Of a DNA stretch of 64,000 nt, positions 8,899-18,105 are shown piece by piece (the stretch's first letter is position 1; every line of letters starts with the position of its first letter). The stretch is taken from positions 5,022,001 to 5,086,000 of the forward strand of contig NZ_CP051006.1 in the NCBI RefSeq assembly GCF_014673495.1, in the 5' to 3' direction. Source of the stretch: Streptomyces griseofuscus. Its GTDB lineage: Bacteria > Actinomycetota > Actinomycetes > Streptomycetales > Streptomycetaceae. The notes under the pieces are model-generated. The model was not told the DNA's origin. It did not search any database and saw only the letters and a program-made list of their open reading frames with translations. The translations under genes and the position numbers were made by a program.

Positions 8899-10430
8899 CC
8901 GTGGCGACAGGACGTCTCGTCGCCGGCCGCTACGAACTCTCCACCCTCATCGGCCAGGGCGGTATGGGCCAGGTGTGGACGGCGTACGACCAGCGGCTCG
9001 ACCGGCGGGTGGCCGTGAAGCTGCTGCGCCCCGACAAGGTCGCGGGCCAGGAGGCCGACGAGCTGCGCCGCCGCTTCGAGCGCGAGTGCCGGGTGACCGC
9101 CCAGGTCGACCACCCCGGCCTGGTCACCGTGCACGACGCGGGCAGCGAGGGCGAGGAACTGTTCCTCGTCATGCAGTACGTGGACGGCGCCGACCTCGCC
9201 GACCACCTCGCCGAGCACGACCCCTACCCCTGGCCGTGGGCGGTCGCGGTGGCCGCGCAGCTGTGCGCCGTGCTCAGCGCCGTACACGCCGTGCCGATCG
9301 TCCACCGCGACCTCAAGCCGCGCAATGTCATGGTCAAGCAGGACGGCCTGGTCACCGTGCTCGACCTGGGCGTGGCCTCCGTCATGGACACCGACACCAC
9401 CCGGCTCACCCACACCGGCTCCCCGATCGGCTCGCCCGCCTACATGGCGCCCGAGCAGGCCATGGGCGGCGCGGTCGGCCCGTACACCGACCTGTACGCG
9501 CTCGGGGTGCTGCTGCACGAACTGCTCAGCGGCGACGTGCCGTTCACCGGCGCCACCGCGCTCGGCGTGCTGCACCGGCACCTGTACGAGCCGCCGCTGC
9601 CCGTGCGCCGGATCCGCCCCGAGGTCCCGGAGGCGCTGGAGAGCCTGGTGCTGCGCCTGCTCGCCAAGGACCCGCAGCGCCGGCCGGACTCCGCACAGGA
9701 GGTGTACGAGCATCTGGCGCCGCTGCTGCCCGCGCGCGGCATGCCCAGCGGAGCGCCCCTGGACCCCACGCGCCCCTTCCTGCGCCCGCACGCCCCCTGG
9801 CCCGATCGCGCCCGCACCCCCGCGCACCGGCCGGCCCCCGCCGCACCCGCGGCCCCGGCCACCGGCAAGCCCGATGTCGCCGCCGCCGTCGACGAGGTCA
9901 AGCGCCTGCTGGGGGAGGGCCGGATCACCCAGGCCGTCGACATCCTGGGCTCGATCCTGCCCGCCGCGGCCGAACAGCACGGCGAGCACTCCCCGGTGGT
10001 GCGCACCCTGCGCAAGCAGTACGCGGCGACCCTCATGGACGACGGCCAGTACCGGCGGGCCCTGCCCGAACTGCGCCGCCTCGCCGACGAACGCGCCGCC
10101 GAGGCCGGCCAGGCCGACCCGGCGTCCCTGCGCTTCCGCTACGACGCCGCGCACTGCCTCGAACAACTGGGCGAACCCGCGGCGGCGCTCGCCGAGTACC
10201 GCGCCCTGCTGCCGTACTACGAGAACCAGTACGTCTCCGGCGATCCGCAGCAGGCCCACGAGGTCCGCCGGCGCATCGGCCATCTGCTGCTCGCCCTCGG
10301 CGACCGGCCCGCCGCGCACGACACCCTCGCCCGCCTGGTGCTGGACGTGGAACGCCTCGGCGGCCCCGGCCACCCGATGGCCGTCGAGATCCGCCGCACC
10401 CTGCACTGGCTGGGCCAGGTACGCGGCTAA
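8895..10430 (+). CDS. Hanks-type serine/threonine protein kinase with TPR-like C-terminus
   Basis: The protein has 511 residues. The kinase domain (about 10-280) has the glycine loop GQGGMG, an AVKLL lysine near 42, the catalytic loop HRDLKPRN near 136 and DLG in place of DFG near 156, then the APE segment (MAPEQAM). There is no membrane helix and no PASTA domain. After a Pro-rich linker the last 170 residues form helical repeats like tetratricopeptides (VDEVKRLLGEGRITQAVDIL..., YRRALPELRRLADERAAEAG). The kinase may therefore be recruited to the membrane by the overlapping upstream protein. It starts at GTG 8895, and a second GTG lies two codons later. Confidence 0.9.
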   Translation: MTVATGRLVAGRYELSTLIGQGGMGQVWTAYDQRLDRRVAVKLLRPDKVAGQEADELRRRFERECRVTAQVDHPGLVTVHDAGSEGEELFLVMQYVDGADLADHLAEHDPYPWPWAVAVAAQLCAVLSAVHAVPIVHRDLKPRNVMVKQDGLVTVLDLGVASVMDTDTTRLTHTGSPIGSPAYMAPEQAMGGAVGPYTDLYALGVLLHELLSGDVPFTGATALGVLHRHLYEPPLPVRRIRPEVPEALESLVLRLLAKDPQRRPDSAQEVYEHLAPLLPARGMPSGAPLDPTRPFLRPHAPWPDRARTPAHRPAPAAPAAPATGKPDVAAAVDEVKRLLGEGRITQAVDILGSILPAAAEQHGEHSPVVRTLRKQYAATLMDDGQYRRALPELRRLADERAAEAGQADPASLRFRYDAAHCLEQLGEPAAALAEYRALLPYYENQYVSGDPQQAHEVRRRIGHLLLALGDRPAAHDTLARLVLDVERLGGPGHPMAVEIRRTLHWLGQVRG

Positions 10431-10517
10431 AGTCATCCGGGCGCATTCGGCCCCGCGTACGAACGTCGCACAGGCATCGCGCAGGCATCGCACAGAGAAC
10501 CATCAGGGGTGGGCACC

Positions 10518-11345
10518 ATGGCCGGACACCGGCAGTCCAAGAAGCGCAGACACATCACCTGGGCGGTGGCGGGCGCCGCCGTCGTCGCGGGAGCAGGGCT
10601 CGCCGCGCAGACCTCCATGGCCGCCACCACCTGGCCGGCCCAGAAGACCTTCACCGGGCGGGCGTTCGACACCTGCACCGCGCCCTCGCTGTCCACCATG
10701 AAGGCATGGCACACCGGCTTCTACGGCGCCGCCGCCGTCTACGTGGGCGGCAAGAACCGCGGCTGCGCCCAGCCCAACCTCACCGCCTCCTGGGTGAAGT
10801 CCGTCAGCTCCCTGGGCTGGAAGCTCGTCCCGATCTACGTCGGCGCCCAGCCGCCCTGCCGGTCCGGCTCCGACCCGGAGAAGATGACCGCCTCCAACGC
10901 CGCGGCCCTCGGCACGCAGGACGCCAACGACGCCGTCGCCAAGGCCGCCGCCCTCGGCATGAGGGCGGGCAGCCCCGTCTACCTCGACATGGAGGGGTAC
11001 GACACCGCGAACACGTCGTGCAACACCGCCGTGCTGACATACGTGCGCGCCTTCGACAAGCAGCTGCACGCCAAGACGTACCGGGCCGGGTTCTACGGCT
11101 TCACCAGCTCCAGCGCCAAGGCGATCGCCACCGCCTCCGACAAGACGGATCTGCCGGGCAACCTCTGGTACGCGCTGTACGACAAGCAGAACACCACGAC
11201 CACGGACTGGCCCTGGGGCGCCAAGCAGTACACCGGGCACAGCCGCGGCCACCAGTACATGGTCAACAGCAAGGAGGCGCACGGCGGGGTGACCCTCACC
11301 GTGGACCGGGACGCGTGGGACGGCCCGGTGGCGATCACGGGCTGA
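10518..11345 (+). CDS. Secreted DUF1906 glycoside-hydrolase-like protein (Rv2525c type)
   Basis: The protein has 275 residues. The basic N-terminus and hydrophobic segment AVAGAAVVAGAGLAA are typical of a Tat/Sec signal. The mature part fits DUF1906, a TIM-barrel family related to peptidoglycan hydrolases and to mycobacterial Rv2525c. It begins FTGRAFDTCTAPS, and acid residues in VYLDMEGYD and in VDRDAWDG lie at the expected places. AGGGG at 10505-10509 sets the ATG at 10518 as start in preference to the GTG at 10509. Upstream are two short direct repeats around GCAGGCATCGC. A cell-wall or capsule-related role is inferred. Confidence 0.8.
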   Translation: MAGHRQSKKRRHITWAVAGAAVVAGAGLAAQTSMAATTWPAQKTFTGRAFDTCTAPSLSTMKAWHTGFYGAAAVYVGGKNRGCAQPNLTASWVKSVSSLGWKLVPIYVGAQPPCRSGSDPEKMTASNAAALGTQDANDAVAKAAALGMRAGSPVYLDMEGYDTANTSCNTAVLTYVRAFDKQLHAKTYRAGFYGFTSSSAKAIATASDKTDLPGNLWYALYDKQNTTTTDWPWGAKQYTGHSRGHQYMVNSKEAHGGVTLTVDRDAWDGPVAITG

Positions 11346-11539
11346 CCGGCGAACTCGCGGGCGGGCGCCGGTGCCCGAAGTCGCGGTGAATCGTTGGTCG
11401 AATGGGTTGGCCGGAGCAGCGCCACTGCCTACCATCGATCACCGCAAGACTTTGTGCGCCCGCCCGTCGCCCGGCCACCACCCCTGGCGGAGGCGCTGGC
11501 GCGCCGCACCTGTCCTTGCAATCTCCCTTGGAGGCCCCC

Positions 11540-12193
11540 TTGCACCGCCGCCGTCGCACCGCGCTCGTCCTCACCGCCGCGATCGCCGCCGCGGCCCCCC
11601 TGCTGACCGCCTGCGGAAGCGACGTGCACCCGGGCGCGGCCGCCGTCGTCGGCGGACAGCGGATCACCGTCGCGCAGCTGGAGAACCGGGTCGGCGAGGT
11701 CCGGGACGCCCAGCGGGCCGCGCTGCCCGACCAGGGCCAGTACCAGCAGGTGCTCACCCAGACCAGCGGTCTCACCCGCGACACCCTGCACAACATGGTC
11801 CTGGACCAGGTGATCCACCGGGCCGCGCAGGACGAGGGCGTCTCGGTCACCCGCAAGGAGGTCCAGCAGCTGCGCGCGAGCCTGGAGCAGCAGGCGGGCG
11901 GCTCCAAGGGCCTCCAGACCACCTGGCTCCAGAAGTACGGCATCGCCCCCGCGCACCTGGACGAGAACCTCCGCCTCCAGCTGGAGGCGCAGAAGCTCGC
12001 GGCCCGGCTCGGCACCGACACCACCCAGCCCGCCTTCTGGAAGGCCCTGTCCAAGGCGTCCGGGGAACTGCACATCGACGTCAACCCGCGCTACGGCACC
12101 TGGGACGTGCAGAAGAGCAGCCGGGTGGACGCGAAGACGCCGTGGGTGCGGGAGGTCACCTCGGTGTCGGGCGGCGGACCGGTCACGGCGTAG
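11540..12193 (+). CDS. SurA N-terminal-domain lipoprotein
   Basis: The protein has 217 residues. The start is chosen at TTG 11540 because GGAGG stands 5 bp upstream and it gives a proper lipoprotein signal (HRRRRTALVLTA..., lipobox LLTAC). The mature part starts with the SurA-N pattern AAVVGGQRITVAQLENRV and continues as the long helical chaperone domain. There is no parvulin-type prolyl isomerase domain, so it is probably a chaperone-like extracytoplasmic lipoprotein acting on secreted proteins. It lies just before mazG, a neighbourhood typical of streptomycetes. Confidence 0.85.
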   Translation: MHRRRRTALVLTAAIAAAAPLLTACGSDVHPGAAAVVGGQRITVAQLENRVGEVRDAQRAALPDQGQYQQVLTQTSGLTRDTLHNMVLDQVIHRAAQDEGVSVTRKEVQQLRASLEQQAGGSKGLQTTWLQKYGIAPAHLDENLRLQLEAQKLAARLGTDTTQPAFWKALSKASGELHIDVNPRYGTWDVQKSSRVDAKTPWVREVTSVSGGGPVTA

Positions 12194-12270
12194 GTCGTAC
12201 GATCACACGACTCGGGTGCCCCTGTGGATAACCGAATCCACTCGTCACGGCGGTGGGTTACTTTCGGATC

Positions 12271-13260
12271 GTGAACGCATCCAGCCCCGCCGCCGACCCC
12301 GGCCGCATCGTCCTCCTCACCACCAGCCACCGTGTCGCCCCCGGCCTGCTGTCCTGGCCCGCGTGGGAGGCGCTGCGCGCCGCGGACACCGTGCTGTGCG
12401 CGGACGGCGCCCATCCGCAGCTGCCGTATCTGCGGGAGGCCGGTATCGAGGTGTCCGAGGCGGCGCCCACGGCGCAGGAGCTGATCGACGCCTGCGCCGG
12501 CGGACGCACGGTGGTGGTCGTGGCCACGGGCGAGGGAGAGCCCGCCCTCACCGACGGCCTGGCCCGGCTGGCCGGCTCCGGCCGGGTCCGCATGCCCGAT
12601 CTGGAGCTGCTGCCCGCCTCGTACGATCTGCCCGGCGCCCGGCTGCTCGACCTCGTCCAGGTCATGGACCGCATCCGCGTCGAATGCCCCTGGTCCTCCC
12701 GGCAGACCCACGAGGGCCTGGCCAAGTACGGCATCGAGGAGTCGTACGAACTGGTCGAGGCGATCGAGGCCGGCGACCGCGAGGAGCTGCGGGAGGAGCT
12801 GGGCGACGTCCTGCTCCAGGTCGTCTTCCACTCCCGGATCGCCGAGGAGCACCCCGAGACACCGTTCTCCATCGACGACGTGGCGGGCGGCATCGTCGCC
12901 AAGCTCATCCACCGCCACCCCCATGTCTTCGGCGACGCGGTGGCCGAGACCCCCGAGGACGTCAAGGCGCACTGGCTGCGCACCAAGGCCGAGGAGAAGC
13001 GCCGCACCTCGGTCACCGAGGGCATCCCGCTCGGCCAGCCCGGCCTCGCCCTCGCCGCCAAACTCGCCTCCCGCGCCCGCCTCGCCGGTCTCGACGTCCC
13101 GCTCCCCGAGGGCGACGACATCGGGTACGCCCTCCTCGCCCTCGCCGCCCGGGCCGAAGCCGCAGGCACCGACCCCGAGACCGCCCTGCGCGCCGCGGCC
13201 CGCACGTACCGGGACGCGATACGGAAGGCGGAGGGGTTGCCGGATACCGTCGAGGAGTGA
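12271..13260 (+). CDS. mazG: MazG-family nucleoside triphosphate pyrophosphohydrolase
   Basis: The protein has 329 residues. About 110 N-terminal residues look like a shortened tetrapyrrole-methylase-like domain (RIVLLTTSHRVAPGLL...). The MazG domain follows, with EESYELVEAI, EELGDVLLQVVFHSRI and a C-terminal second MazG-like half. MazG hydrolyses NTPs and dNTPs and cleans aberrant nucleotides. There is no clear Shine-Dalgarno. A TTACTT box a few bp upstream of GTG 12271 suggests a leaderless message, and GTG 12253 would add six residues. The stop overlaps the P450 start (GTGA). Confidence 0.9.
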   Translation: MNASSPAADPGRIVLLTTSHRVAPGLLSWPAWEALRAADTVLCADGAHPQLPYLREAGIEVSEAAPTAQELIDACAGGRTVVVVATGEGEPALTDGLARLAGSGRVRMPDLELLPASYDLPGARLLDLVQVMDRIRVECPWSSRQTHEGLAKYGIEESYELVEAIEAGDREELREELGDVLLQVVFHSRIAEEHPETPFSIDDVAGGIVAKLIHRHPHVFGDAVAETPEDVKAHWLRTKAEEKRRTSVTEGIPLGQPGLALAAKLASRARLAGLDVPLPEGDDIGYALLALAARAEAAGTDPETALRAAARTYRDAIRKAEGLPDTVEE

Positions 13261-14540
13261 CCGACCAGCTTCCCCCCGATGACACCGTTCCCGCCGCTCC
13301 CGAGCTGTTCACCTGGGAGTTCGCCGCCGATCCCTACCCGGCGTACGCGTGGCTGCGTGAGCACGCGCCCGTGCGGCGGACCCGGTTGCCCAGCGGGGTG
13401 GAGGCATGGCTGGTCACGCGGTACGCGGACGCCCGGCAGGCGCTCGCGGACCAGCGGCTCAGCAAGAACCCGGCGCATCACGACGAGCCCGAGCACGCCA
13501 AGGGCAAGACCGGCATCCCCGGCGAGCGCAAGGCCGAGCTGATGACGCATCTGCTGAACATCGACCCGCCGGACCACACCCGGCTGCGCCGACTGGTCAG
13601 CAAGGCGTTCACGCCCCGCCGGGTCGCCGAGTTCGCCGACCGGGTGCAGGAGCTGACCGACGACCTCATCGACCGGTTCGCCGAGCGCGGCTCGGCCGAC
13701 CTCATCCATGAGTTCGCCTTCCCGCTCCCCATCTACGCCATCTGCGACCTGCTCGGCGTACCGCGCGAGGACCAGGACGACTTCCGGGACTGGGCGGCCA
13801 TGATGATCCGGCACGGAGGAGGACCCCGGGGCGGTGTCGCCCGGTCGGTGAAGAAGATGCGCGGCTACCTCGCCGAGCTGATCCACAAGAAGCGCGAGGC
13901 GCTGCCCACCGAGCCCGCGCCCGGCGAGGACCTGATCTCCGGCCTCATCCGCGCCTCCGACCACGGCGAACACCTCACCGAGAACGAGGCCGCGGCGATG
14001 GCCTTCATCCTGCTGTTCGCCGGCTTCGAGACCACCGTCAATCTGATCGGCAACGGCACCTACGCCCTGCTCACCCACCCCGAGCAGCGCCGCCGCCTCC
14101 AGGAGGCCCTCGCCCGCGGCGACGAGGAGCTGCTGGCGACCGGGGTGGAGGAGCTGCTGCGCTACGACGGCCCGGTGGAGCTGGCCACCTGGCGGTTCGC
14201 CACCGAACCGCTCACCGTCGGCGGGCAGGAGATCGCGCCCGGCGACCCGGTGCTCGTCGTCCTGGCCGCCGCCGACCGGGACCCGGAGCGGTTCGAGGAC
14301 CCGGACACCCTGGACCTCGGCCGACGGGACAACCAGCACCTCGGGTACGGACACGGCATCCACTACTGCCTGGGCGCCCCGCTCGCCCGCCTGGAGGGAC
14401 AGACCGCGCTGGCCACCCTGCTGACCCGGCTGCCCGATCTGCGGCTCGCCGCCGACCCGGACGAGCTGCGCTGGCGCGGCGGACTCATCATGCGGGGCCT
14501 GCGCACCCTGCCGGTGGAGTTCACCCCGCCCGCTCAGTAG
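13257..14540 (+). CDS. Cytochrome P450
   Basis: The protein has 427 residues, normal for a soluble bacterial class I P450. The I-helix reads LFAGFETTVN (oxygen-binding Thr). The K-helix ExxR is in VEELLRYDG. The heme loop is GYGHGIHYCLGAPLARLEG with the axial Cys, and a Tyr stands where Phe is usual. It needs a ferredoxin and reductase, neither of which is adjacent. It is translationally coupled to mazG by a GTGA overlap, an odd pairing that may only reflect compact packing. The substrate cannot be read from the sequence. Confidence 0.95.
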   Translation: MTDQLPPDDTVPAAPELFTWEFAADPYPAYAWLREHAPVRRTRLPSGVEAWLVTRYADARQALADQRLSKNPAHHDEPEHAKGKTGIPGERKAELMTHLLNIDPPDHTRLRRLVSKAFTPRRVAEFADRVQELTDDLIDRFAERGSADLIHEFAFPLPIYAICDLLGVPREDQDDFRDWAAMMIRHGGGPRGGVARSVKKMRGYLAELIHKKREALPTEPAPGEDLISGLIRASDHGEHLTENEAAAMAFILLFAGFETTVNLIGNGTYALLTHPEQRRRLQEALARGDEELLATGVEELLRYDGPVELATWRFATEPLTVGGQEIAPGDPVLVVLAAADRDPERFEDPDTLDLGRRDNQHLGYGHGIHYCLGAPLARLEGQTALATLLTRLPDLRLAADPDELRWRGGLIMRGLRTLPVEFTPPAQ

Positions 14541-15217
14541 TCCAGGCCCGCGAACCAGTCGCCCCGGCCGCCCGGGGTCAGATCGAGCAGATGCCACACG
14601 GGGCTGAGGAGATCGAGACCGCGCTGGTCGATGTCCTCGGCCATCCGGGGGTGCGCGGAGTAGTGGTGCCGGACCGAGCCGTCCGCGTCCCGGGTGAAGA
14701 CCGAGACGGTCGAGTCCTGGACGCCGTCCTCGTCCTCGCTGCCCAGGTCGTACTTGAAGGTGCTGTCCCCGGCGCTGAGCAACCGCAGCCGGGACCAGCC
14801 GCGGGCGCGGGCGTGCCTTCGCAGCGTGGGCAGGTCGGCGGCGGCCACCACCACCAGGTCGGCGTTCCGCGCGACATGGCGGGCGACACCGTCGAAGCCG
14901 TCGATCCACAGGGTGCACATCGGGCAGGGGTCGGTCTGCCGTTTGCCGTACATGAAGTGATAGACGAGCAGGGGCCGCTCCGGGCCGCCGGTGAACAGCT
15001 CGCTCAGCCGGACCTCGCGCGCCGGCGCGTCGCCCGCGTCCAGGTCGGCCGGGCCCTCCAGGAAGACATAGTCGTCGACCTCGGCACCCGGCGGCAGCGA
15101 CCTGCGCAGGGCCGCGACCCGTTCGCGCTCGCGCATCAGCTCGATCTCGGCGCGGCGCAGTTCCTCGCGGGCGGCGAGGTACTCCGCGGACTCGCCGTGC
15201 AACCGGGTGTGCCGCAT
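14534..15217 (-). CDS. DUF899 thioredoxin-fold protein
   Basis: The protein has 227 residues. A Glu/Arg-rich helix (about 10-40) leads into a thioredoxin-like domain with YHFMYGKRQTDPCPMCTLWIDG, whose CPMC stands in the place of a thioredoxin CxxC. The DUF899 family shows this layout, with FKYDLGS and a C-terminal WHLLDLTP segment. The redox role is inferred only. The gene is convergent with the P450 gene and overlaps its 3' end by 7 bp. Confidence 0.85.
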   Translation of the reverse strand: MRHTRLHGESAEYLAAREELRRAEIELMRERERVAALRRSLPPGAEVDDYVFLEGPADLDAGDAPAREVRLSELFTGGPERPLLVYHFMYGKRQTDPCPMCTLWIDGFDGVARHVARNADLVVVAAADLPTLRRHARARGWSRLRLLSAGDSTFKYDLGSEDEDGVQDSTVSVFTRDADGSVRHHYSAHPRMAEDIDQRGLDLLSPVWHLLDLTPGGRGDWFAGLDY

Positions 15218-15388
15218 CGTGTGTCCTCCTGGGTGAACAGCCCCCCGGAATCAGGTCGGTTCCATGGTTCCGGGAGCCCCGCGCCCCGAGGCCGAGGCGC
15301 CGCCGTGCCCGACGGGTGAAACAGGACGTGACGGAGCGGAGGGGCAGACGTTCAATCCTGTGATCTTCGCGTTATCCGCGCGGCATGA

Positions 15389-15420
15389 ACTTGTGACAAG
15401 TGATCGTGTGCGGCTACCTT
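15389..15420 (+). promoter_or_regulatory. Promoter and palindrome before first rpf gene
   Basis: The 13-bp palindrome ACTTGTGACAAGT (15389-15401) overlaps a -35 box TTGTGA (15391-15396), followed after 18 bp by TACCTT (15415-15420). The expected transcript leader to the ATG at 15490 is about 60-65 nt. The palindrome may be an operator. Confidence 0.45.
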
Positions 15421-15489
15421 CACCCCTCAGCGCGGCGACCCGGCACCATCCGCCGCGCCGGTCCCCGCCGTCGTACGAAAGGCTTCCGC

Positions 15490-16605
15490 ATGATCTCCGG
15501 GAACGGTCGTCACCGCCGCCCCCGTCAGGCTCCGGCCCTCCTCGTCGCGGCCGGCGTGACCGGCTCCGCCATCGCCATCCCGCTGCTCGGCGCCGCGAGC
15601 GCCCACGCGGCCGACGGCACCACCTGGGACAAGGTCGCCAACTGCGAGAGCGGCGGCGCCTGGAGCGCCGACCCGGGCAACGGGTACTACGGCGGCCTCC
15701 AGATATCCCAGGACGACTGGGTCGCCTACGGCGGCACGCAGTACGCCTCCTCCGCCGACCAGGCCAGCCGCTCGCAGCAGATCGCCGTGGCCGAGAAGAT
15801 CCTCAAGGACAAGGGCACCTCGCCCTGGGCCACCTGCGCCCTGCTGTCCGGACTGACCTCGAACTCCGGTTCCGTGAACGTCGATCCGGGCACCGGCGAC
15901 CACAGCGGCGACCAGGGCGGCGCCACGACCGACCCGTCCGGACTGCCCGACCCCTCCACCCCGGCGGGCACACAGGGCGGCGACCAGGACGGCACCGGCA
16001 CCGGCTCCGACGCGGGCACCGGCACCGGCTCGGGCACCGGCTCGGGGAAGGACTCCACCGGCCCCTCCTCCTCGCCGACCCACGGCTCCGGCAAGCAGAC
16101 CGGCAAGCACGCGAGCCCGAACCCGGGCAAGCACACCGGCAAGCCCGGGAACGGCAGTTCCGGCTCGGACCCGTCCGGCCCGTCCTCGTCCGACCCGTCT
16201 TCCTCGGACCCCTCCGCCCCGGCCACGCCGTCCGCGCCCGCCGACGGCTCCGCGACCCCCGCGCCGTCCACCGGCACCCCGGACAACCCCCAGCAGACCG
16301 TCGGCTCTTGGAACCTGGTCGACACCGGGGCCCTCACCGGCCGCCACCGTGGTGGCAACGCGGACGAAAGCACGGCAAACGGGCAGAACGACTCGAACTC
16401 CGGGCGGCACGCCTCCCGTGAGCCGGGCAGCTACACCGTGCGCCAGGGCGACTCGCTGAGCGCCATCGCCGACTCCCTTGGCGTCGACGGCGGATGGCAC
16501 GCGCTCTACGCCGCGAACATGAAGGTCGTGGGCGCCGACCCGAACCACATCACCGCCGGTCAGACCCTGAAAGTCAGTGACGAAACGGGCGCGGACCAGG
16601 GCTAG
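15490..16605 (+). CDS. Resuscitation-promoting factor with Ser/Pro/Gly linker and LysM
   Basis: The protein has 371 residues. A signal peptide ends near AAGVTGSAIAIPLLGAASAHA. The Rpf transglycosylase-like domain is at about 42-115 (TTWDKVANCESGGAW with catalytic Glu, YYGGLQIS). A 190-residue low-complexity linker of Gly, Thr, Ser, Pro and Asp follows, and one LysM domain lies at about 313-362 (SYTVRQGDSLSAIADSL). Rpf proteins cleave peptidoglycan and promote spore germination and regrowth. It is a tandem neighbour of the shorter rpfA-like gene. The ATG follows AAAGG at 8 bp. Confidence 0.93.
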   Translation: MISGNGRHRRPRQAPALLVAAGVTGSAIAIPLLGAASAHAADGTTWDKVANCESGGAWSADPGNGYYGGLQISQDDWVAYGGTQYASSADQASRSQQIAVAEKILKDKGTSPWATCALLSGLTSNSGSVNVDPGTGDHSGDQGGATTDPSGLPDPSTPAGTQGGDQDGTGTGSDAGTGTGSGTGSGKDSTGPSSSPTHGSGKQTGKHASPNPGKHTGKPGNGSSGSDPSGPSSSDPSSSDPSAPATPSAPADGSATPAPSTGTPDNPQQTVGSWNLVDTGALTGRHRGGNADESTANGQNDSNSGRHASREPGSYTVRQGDSLSAIADSLGVDGGWHALYAANMKVVGADPNHITAGQTLKVSDETGADQG

Positions 16606-16679
16606 TTGACGCCCCACTTGATCGCTAAATGTCCGATTTGGCGAAAGTGTGGGATGAGTCTCAGAAGCCCTGATCGTCT

Positions 16680-16710
16680 TTGACAATCCCGCGGATCACC
16701 TGGCTACGGT
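16680..16710 (+). promoter_or_regulatory. Promoter for the ydaO leader and rpfA
   Basis: A consensus TTGACA (16680-16685) stands 19 bp before TACGGT (16705-16710). It would start a leader of about 240 nt that contains the complete riboswitch aptamer. Confidence 0.55.
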
Positions 16711-16741
16711 CAAGGCCGCTCGTCACCACGAGCCCCGGCGG

Positions 16742-16942
16742 CCGCAACGCCGAATCCTGCCAGCGGCTGCCCGGGAACAGTCGTCGCGTCAAGCGCCGCA
16801 GGCAGGAGCGGGGGACCCAAGGTAAGTGCCGGGCCCGGCAGTTGATGCCGGACCGGCTTGGGGTGAAGCCACGCCTCCATGAGGAGGGGTGGCCGGGCAA
16901 CTCAACCGGCCCGAACCCGACAGCTCACCTCGCAGGCGTCGG
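16742..16942 (+). promoter_or_regulatory. ydaO-type c-di-AMP riboswitch upstream of rpfA
   Basis: The leader contains the conserved ydaO core in order: CGCCGAATCCTG, GAGCGGGGGACCCAA, GGGGTGAAGCC, then GGGCAACTCAACCGG, CCGAACCCGACAGCTCACC and GCAGGC. These elements bind two molecules of cyclic di-AMP in known examples, and such riboswitches precede cell-wall hydrolase genes in Actinobacteria. Ligand binding normally lowers expression. The aptamer ends about 16 bp before the rpfA start, so the expression platform may act on the GAGGGGA ribosome site or by termination. The edges are approximate. Confidence 0.88.
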
Positions 16943-16957
16943 TGAGGGGATCGTTCC

Positions 16958-17683
16958 ATGCTGTTTTCCGGCAAGGGCAAGCACCGTCGTCCGTCCAAGG
17001 CCGTCCGCGTCGTCACGCTGGCCGGTGTCACCGGTGCCGCCGTGGCCGCGCCGCTGATGGCCACCGGCACCGCCTCCGCCGCCACCGCCTCCCAGTGGGA
17101 CGCGGTCGCCCAGTGCGAGTCCGGCGGCAACTGGTCCATCAACACCGGCAACGGTTACTACGGCGGCCTCCAGTTCTCCGCCTCGACCTGGGCCGCGTAC
17201 GGCGGCACCGCCTACGCGTCGAGCGCCGACCAGGCCACCAAGTCGCAGCAGATAACCGTCGCCGAGAAGGTCCTCGCCGCGCAGGGCAAGGGCGCCTGGC
17301 CGGTCTGCGGTACGGGCCTGAGCAGCACCCCGTACAGCGGCTCCGCCTCGTCGACCCCCTCGTCGTCGGGCAGCACCGCCACCCGCTCCACGGACGAGCA
17401 GGCCGCCACGCGCTCCACGCAGCGCACCACCCCGGCGCCGACCAAGTCCACGAGCACCTCCACCGGCTCGTCCACCGGCAAGAGCAAGACCGTCACCACC
17501 CCGACCGGCAAGAAGGTCAAGAAGGGTGACGGCGAGTACAAGGTGGTCAAGGGCGACACCCTCAGCTCCATCGCGGCCGGGCACCACGTGGCCGGCGGCT
17601 GGAAGAAGCTGTTCGACCTGAACAAGGACATCGTGGACAACGCCGACCTGATCTACCCGGGCCAGCAGCTCCACCTGAAGTAG
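16958..17683 (+). CDS. rpfA: Resuscitation-promoting factor RpfA-like, riboswitch-controlled
   Basis: The protein has 241 residues. It has a signal peptide (VTLAGVTGAAVAAPLMATGTASA), an Rpf domain at about 42-115 (SQWDAVAQCESGGNW with the catalytic Glu, YYGGLQFS), a Thr/Ser linker, and a C-terminal LysM at about 189-240 (GEYKVVKGDTLSSIAAGH). It lies directly behind the ydaO leader, the arrangement described for rpfA in Streptomyces coelicolor, where a c-di-AMP riboswitch and an antisense RNA act on this gene. The antisense RNA cannot be recognised here. GAGGGGA lies 7 bp before the ATG. Confidence 0.93.
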   Translation: MLFSGKGKHRRPSKAVRVVTLAGVTGAAVAAPLMATGTASAATASQWDAVAQCESGGNWSINTGNGYYGGLQFSASTWAAYGGTAYASSADQATKSQQITVAEKVLAAQGKGAWPVCGTGLSSTPYSGSASSTPSSSGSTATRSTDEQAATRSTQRTTPAPTKSTSTSTGSSTGKSKTVTTPTGKKVKKGDGEYKVVKGDTLSSIAAGHHVAGGWKKLFDLNKDIVDNADLIYPGQQLHLK

Positions 17684-17854
17684 CCCGACCCGGCCACGGC
17701 CGCCGGGGACCCCGCTGTACGGGGCTCGTCCGGCGGCCCGGCCGTACGGACCCGCCGGGTGGCCGCTCCCCGGCGTCTGGTCCGCCGGGCCCCTCGGGAG
17801 CGGCGGCCCCTGACGCCGTACCCCCTAAGGGCCCGCCCCCGTCCCCCCCCAAAC

Positions 17855-17896
17855 CCCCCACCCCGGCGCGTTTCCCCCGTTCGCGCCGGGGTGGGG
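17855..17896 (+). terminator. Strong terminator after rpfA
   Basis: GC-rich arms of 15 bp (17856-17870 and 17882-17896) form a perfect stem with an 11-nt loop, followed by TCTTGTGTTTT. The 17.69-18.1 kb gap between rpfA and eno otherwise holds no gene. Confidence 0.8.
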
Positions 17897-18105
17897 TCTT
17901 GTGTTTTCCGGGACTTCAGTCAGCTCTCATCCGCGAACCCCTTTGTTCCGGTGGTGAACAATGGATACCGTCTGCATGTCCCCGTCGCCCACCAGACGGT
18001 CGGTCGGTGGCCGGCGACCCCGGGACGGTTAGGCTCTAGTCGCAAGGCGCAGCCGTACGGCCGCCGCCCCGCACTTCCAGCGTCACATCCAAGAAGGAGA
18101 TGCTC

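Noticed and set aside
11402..11539. Longer N-terminus for the SurA-N lipoprotein starting at ATG 11402
   Set aside because: It would put 46 unlikely residues before a proper lipoprotein signal. TTG 11540 has GGAGG at good spacing.
12258..14918. Very long open frame (886 codons) on the minus strand across mazG and P450
   Set aside because: It is antisense to two firmly identified genes, and its composition is the Arg/Gly/Ala/Pro-rich pattern of a GC-rich shadow frame with no recognisable domain.
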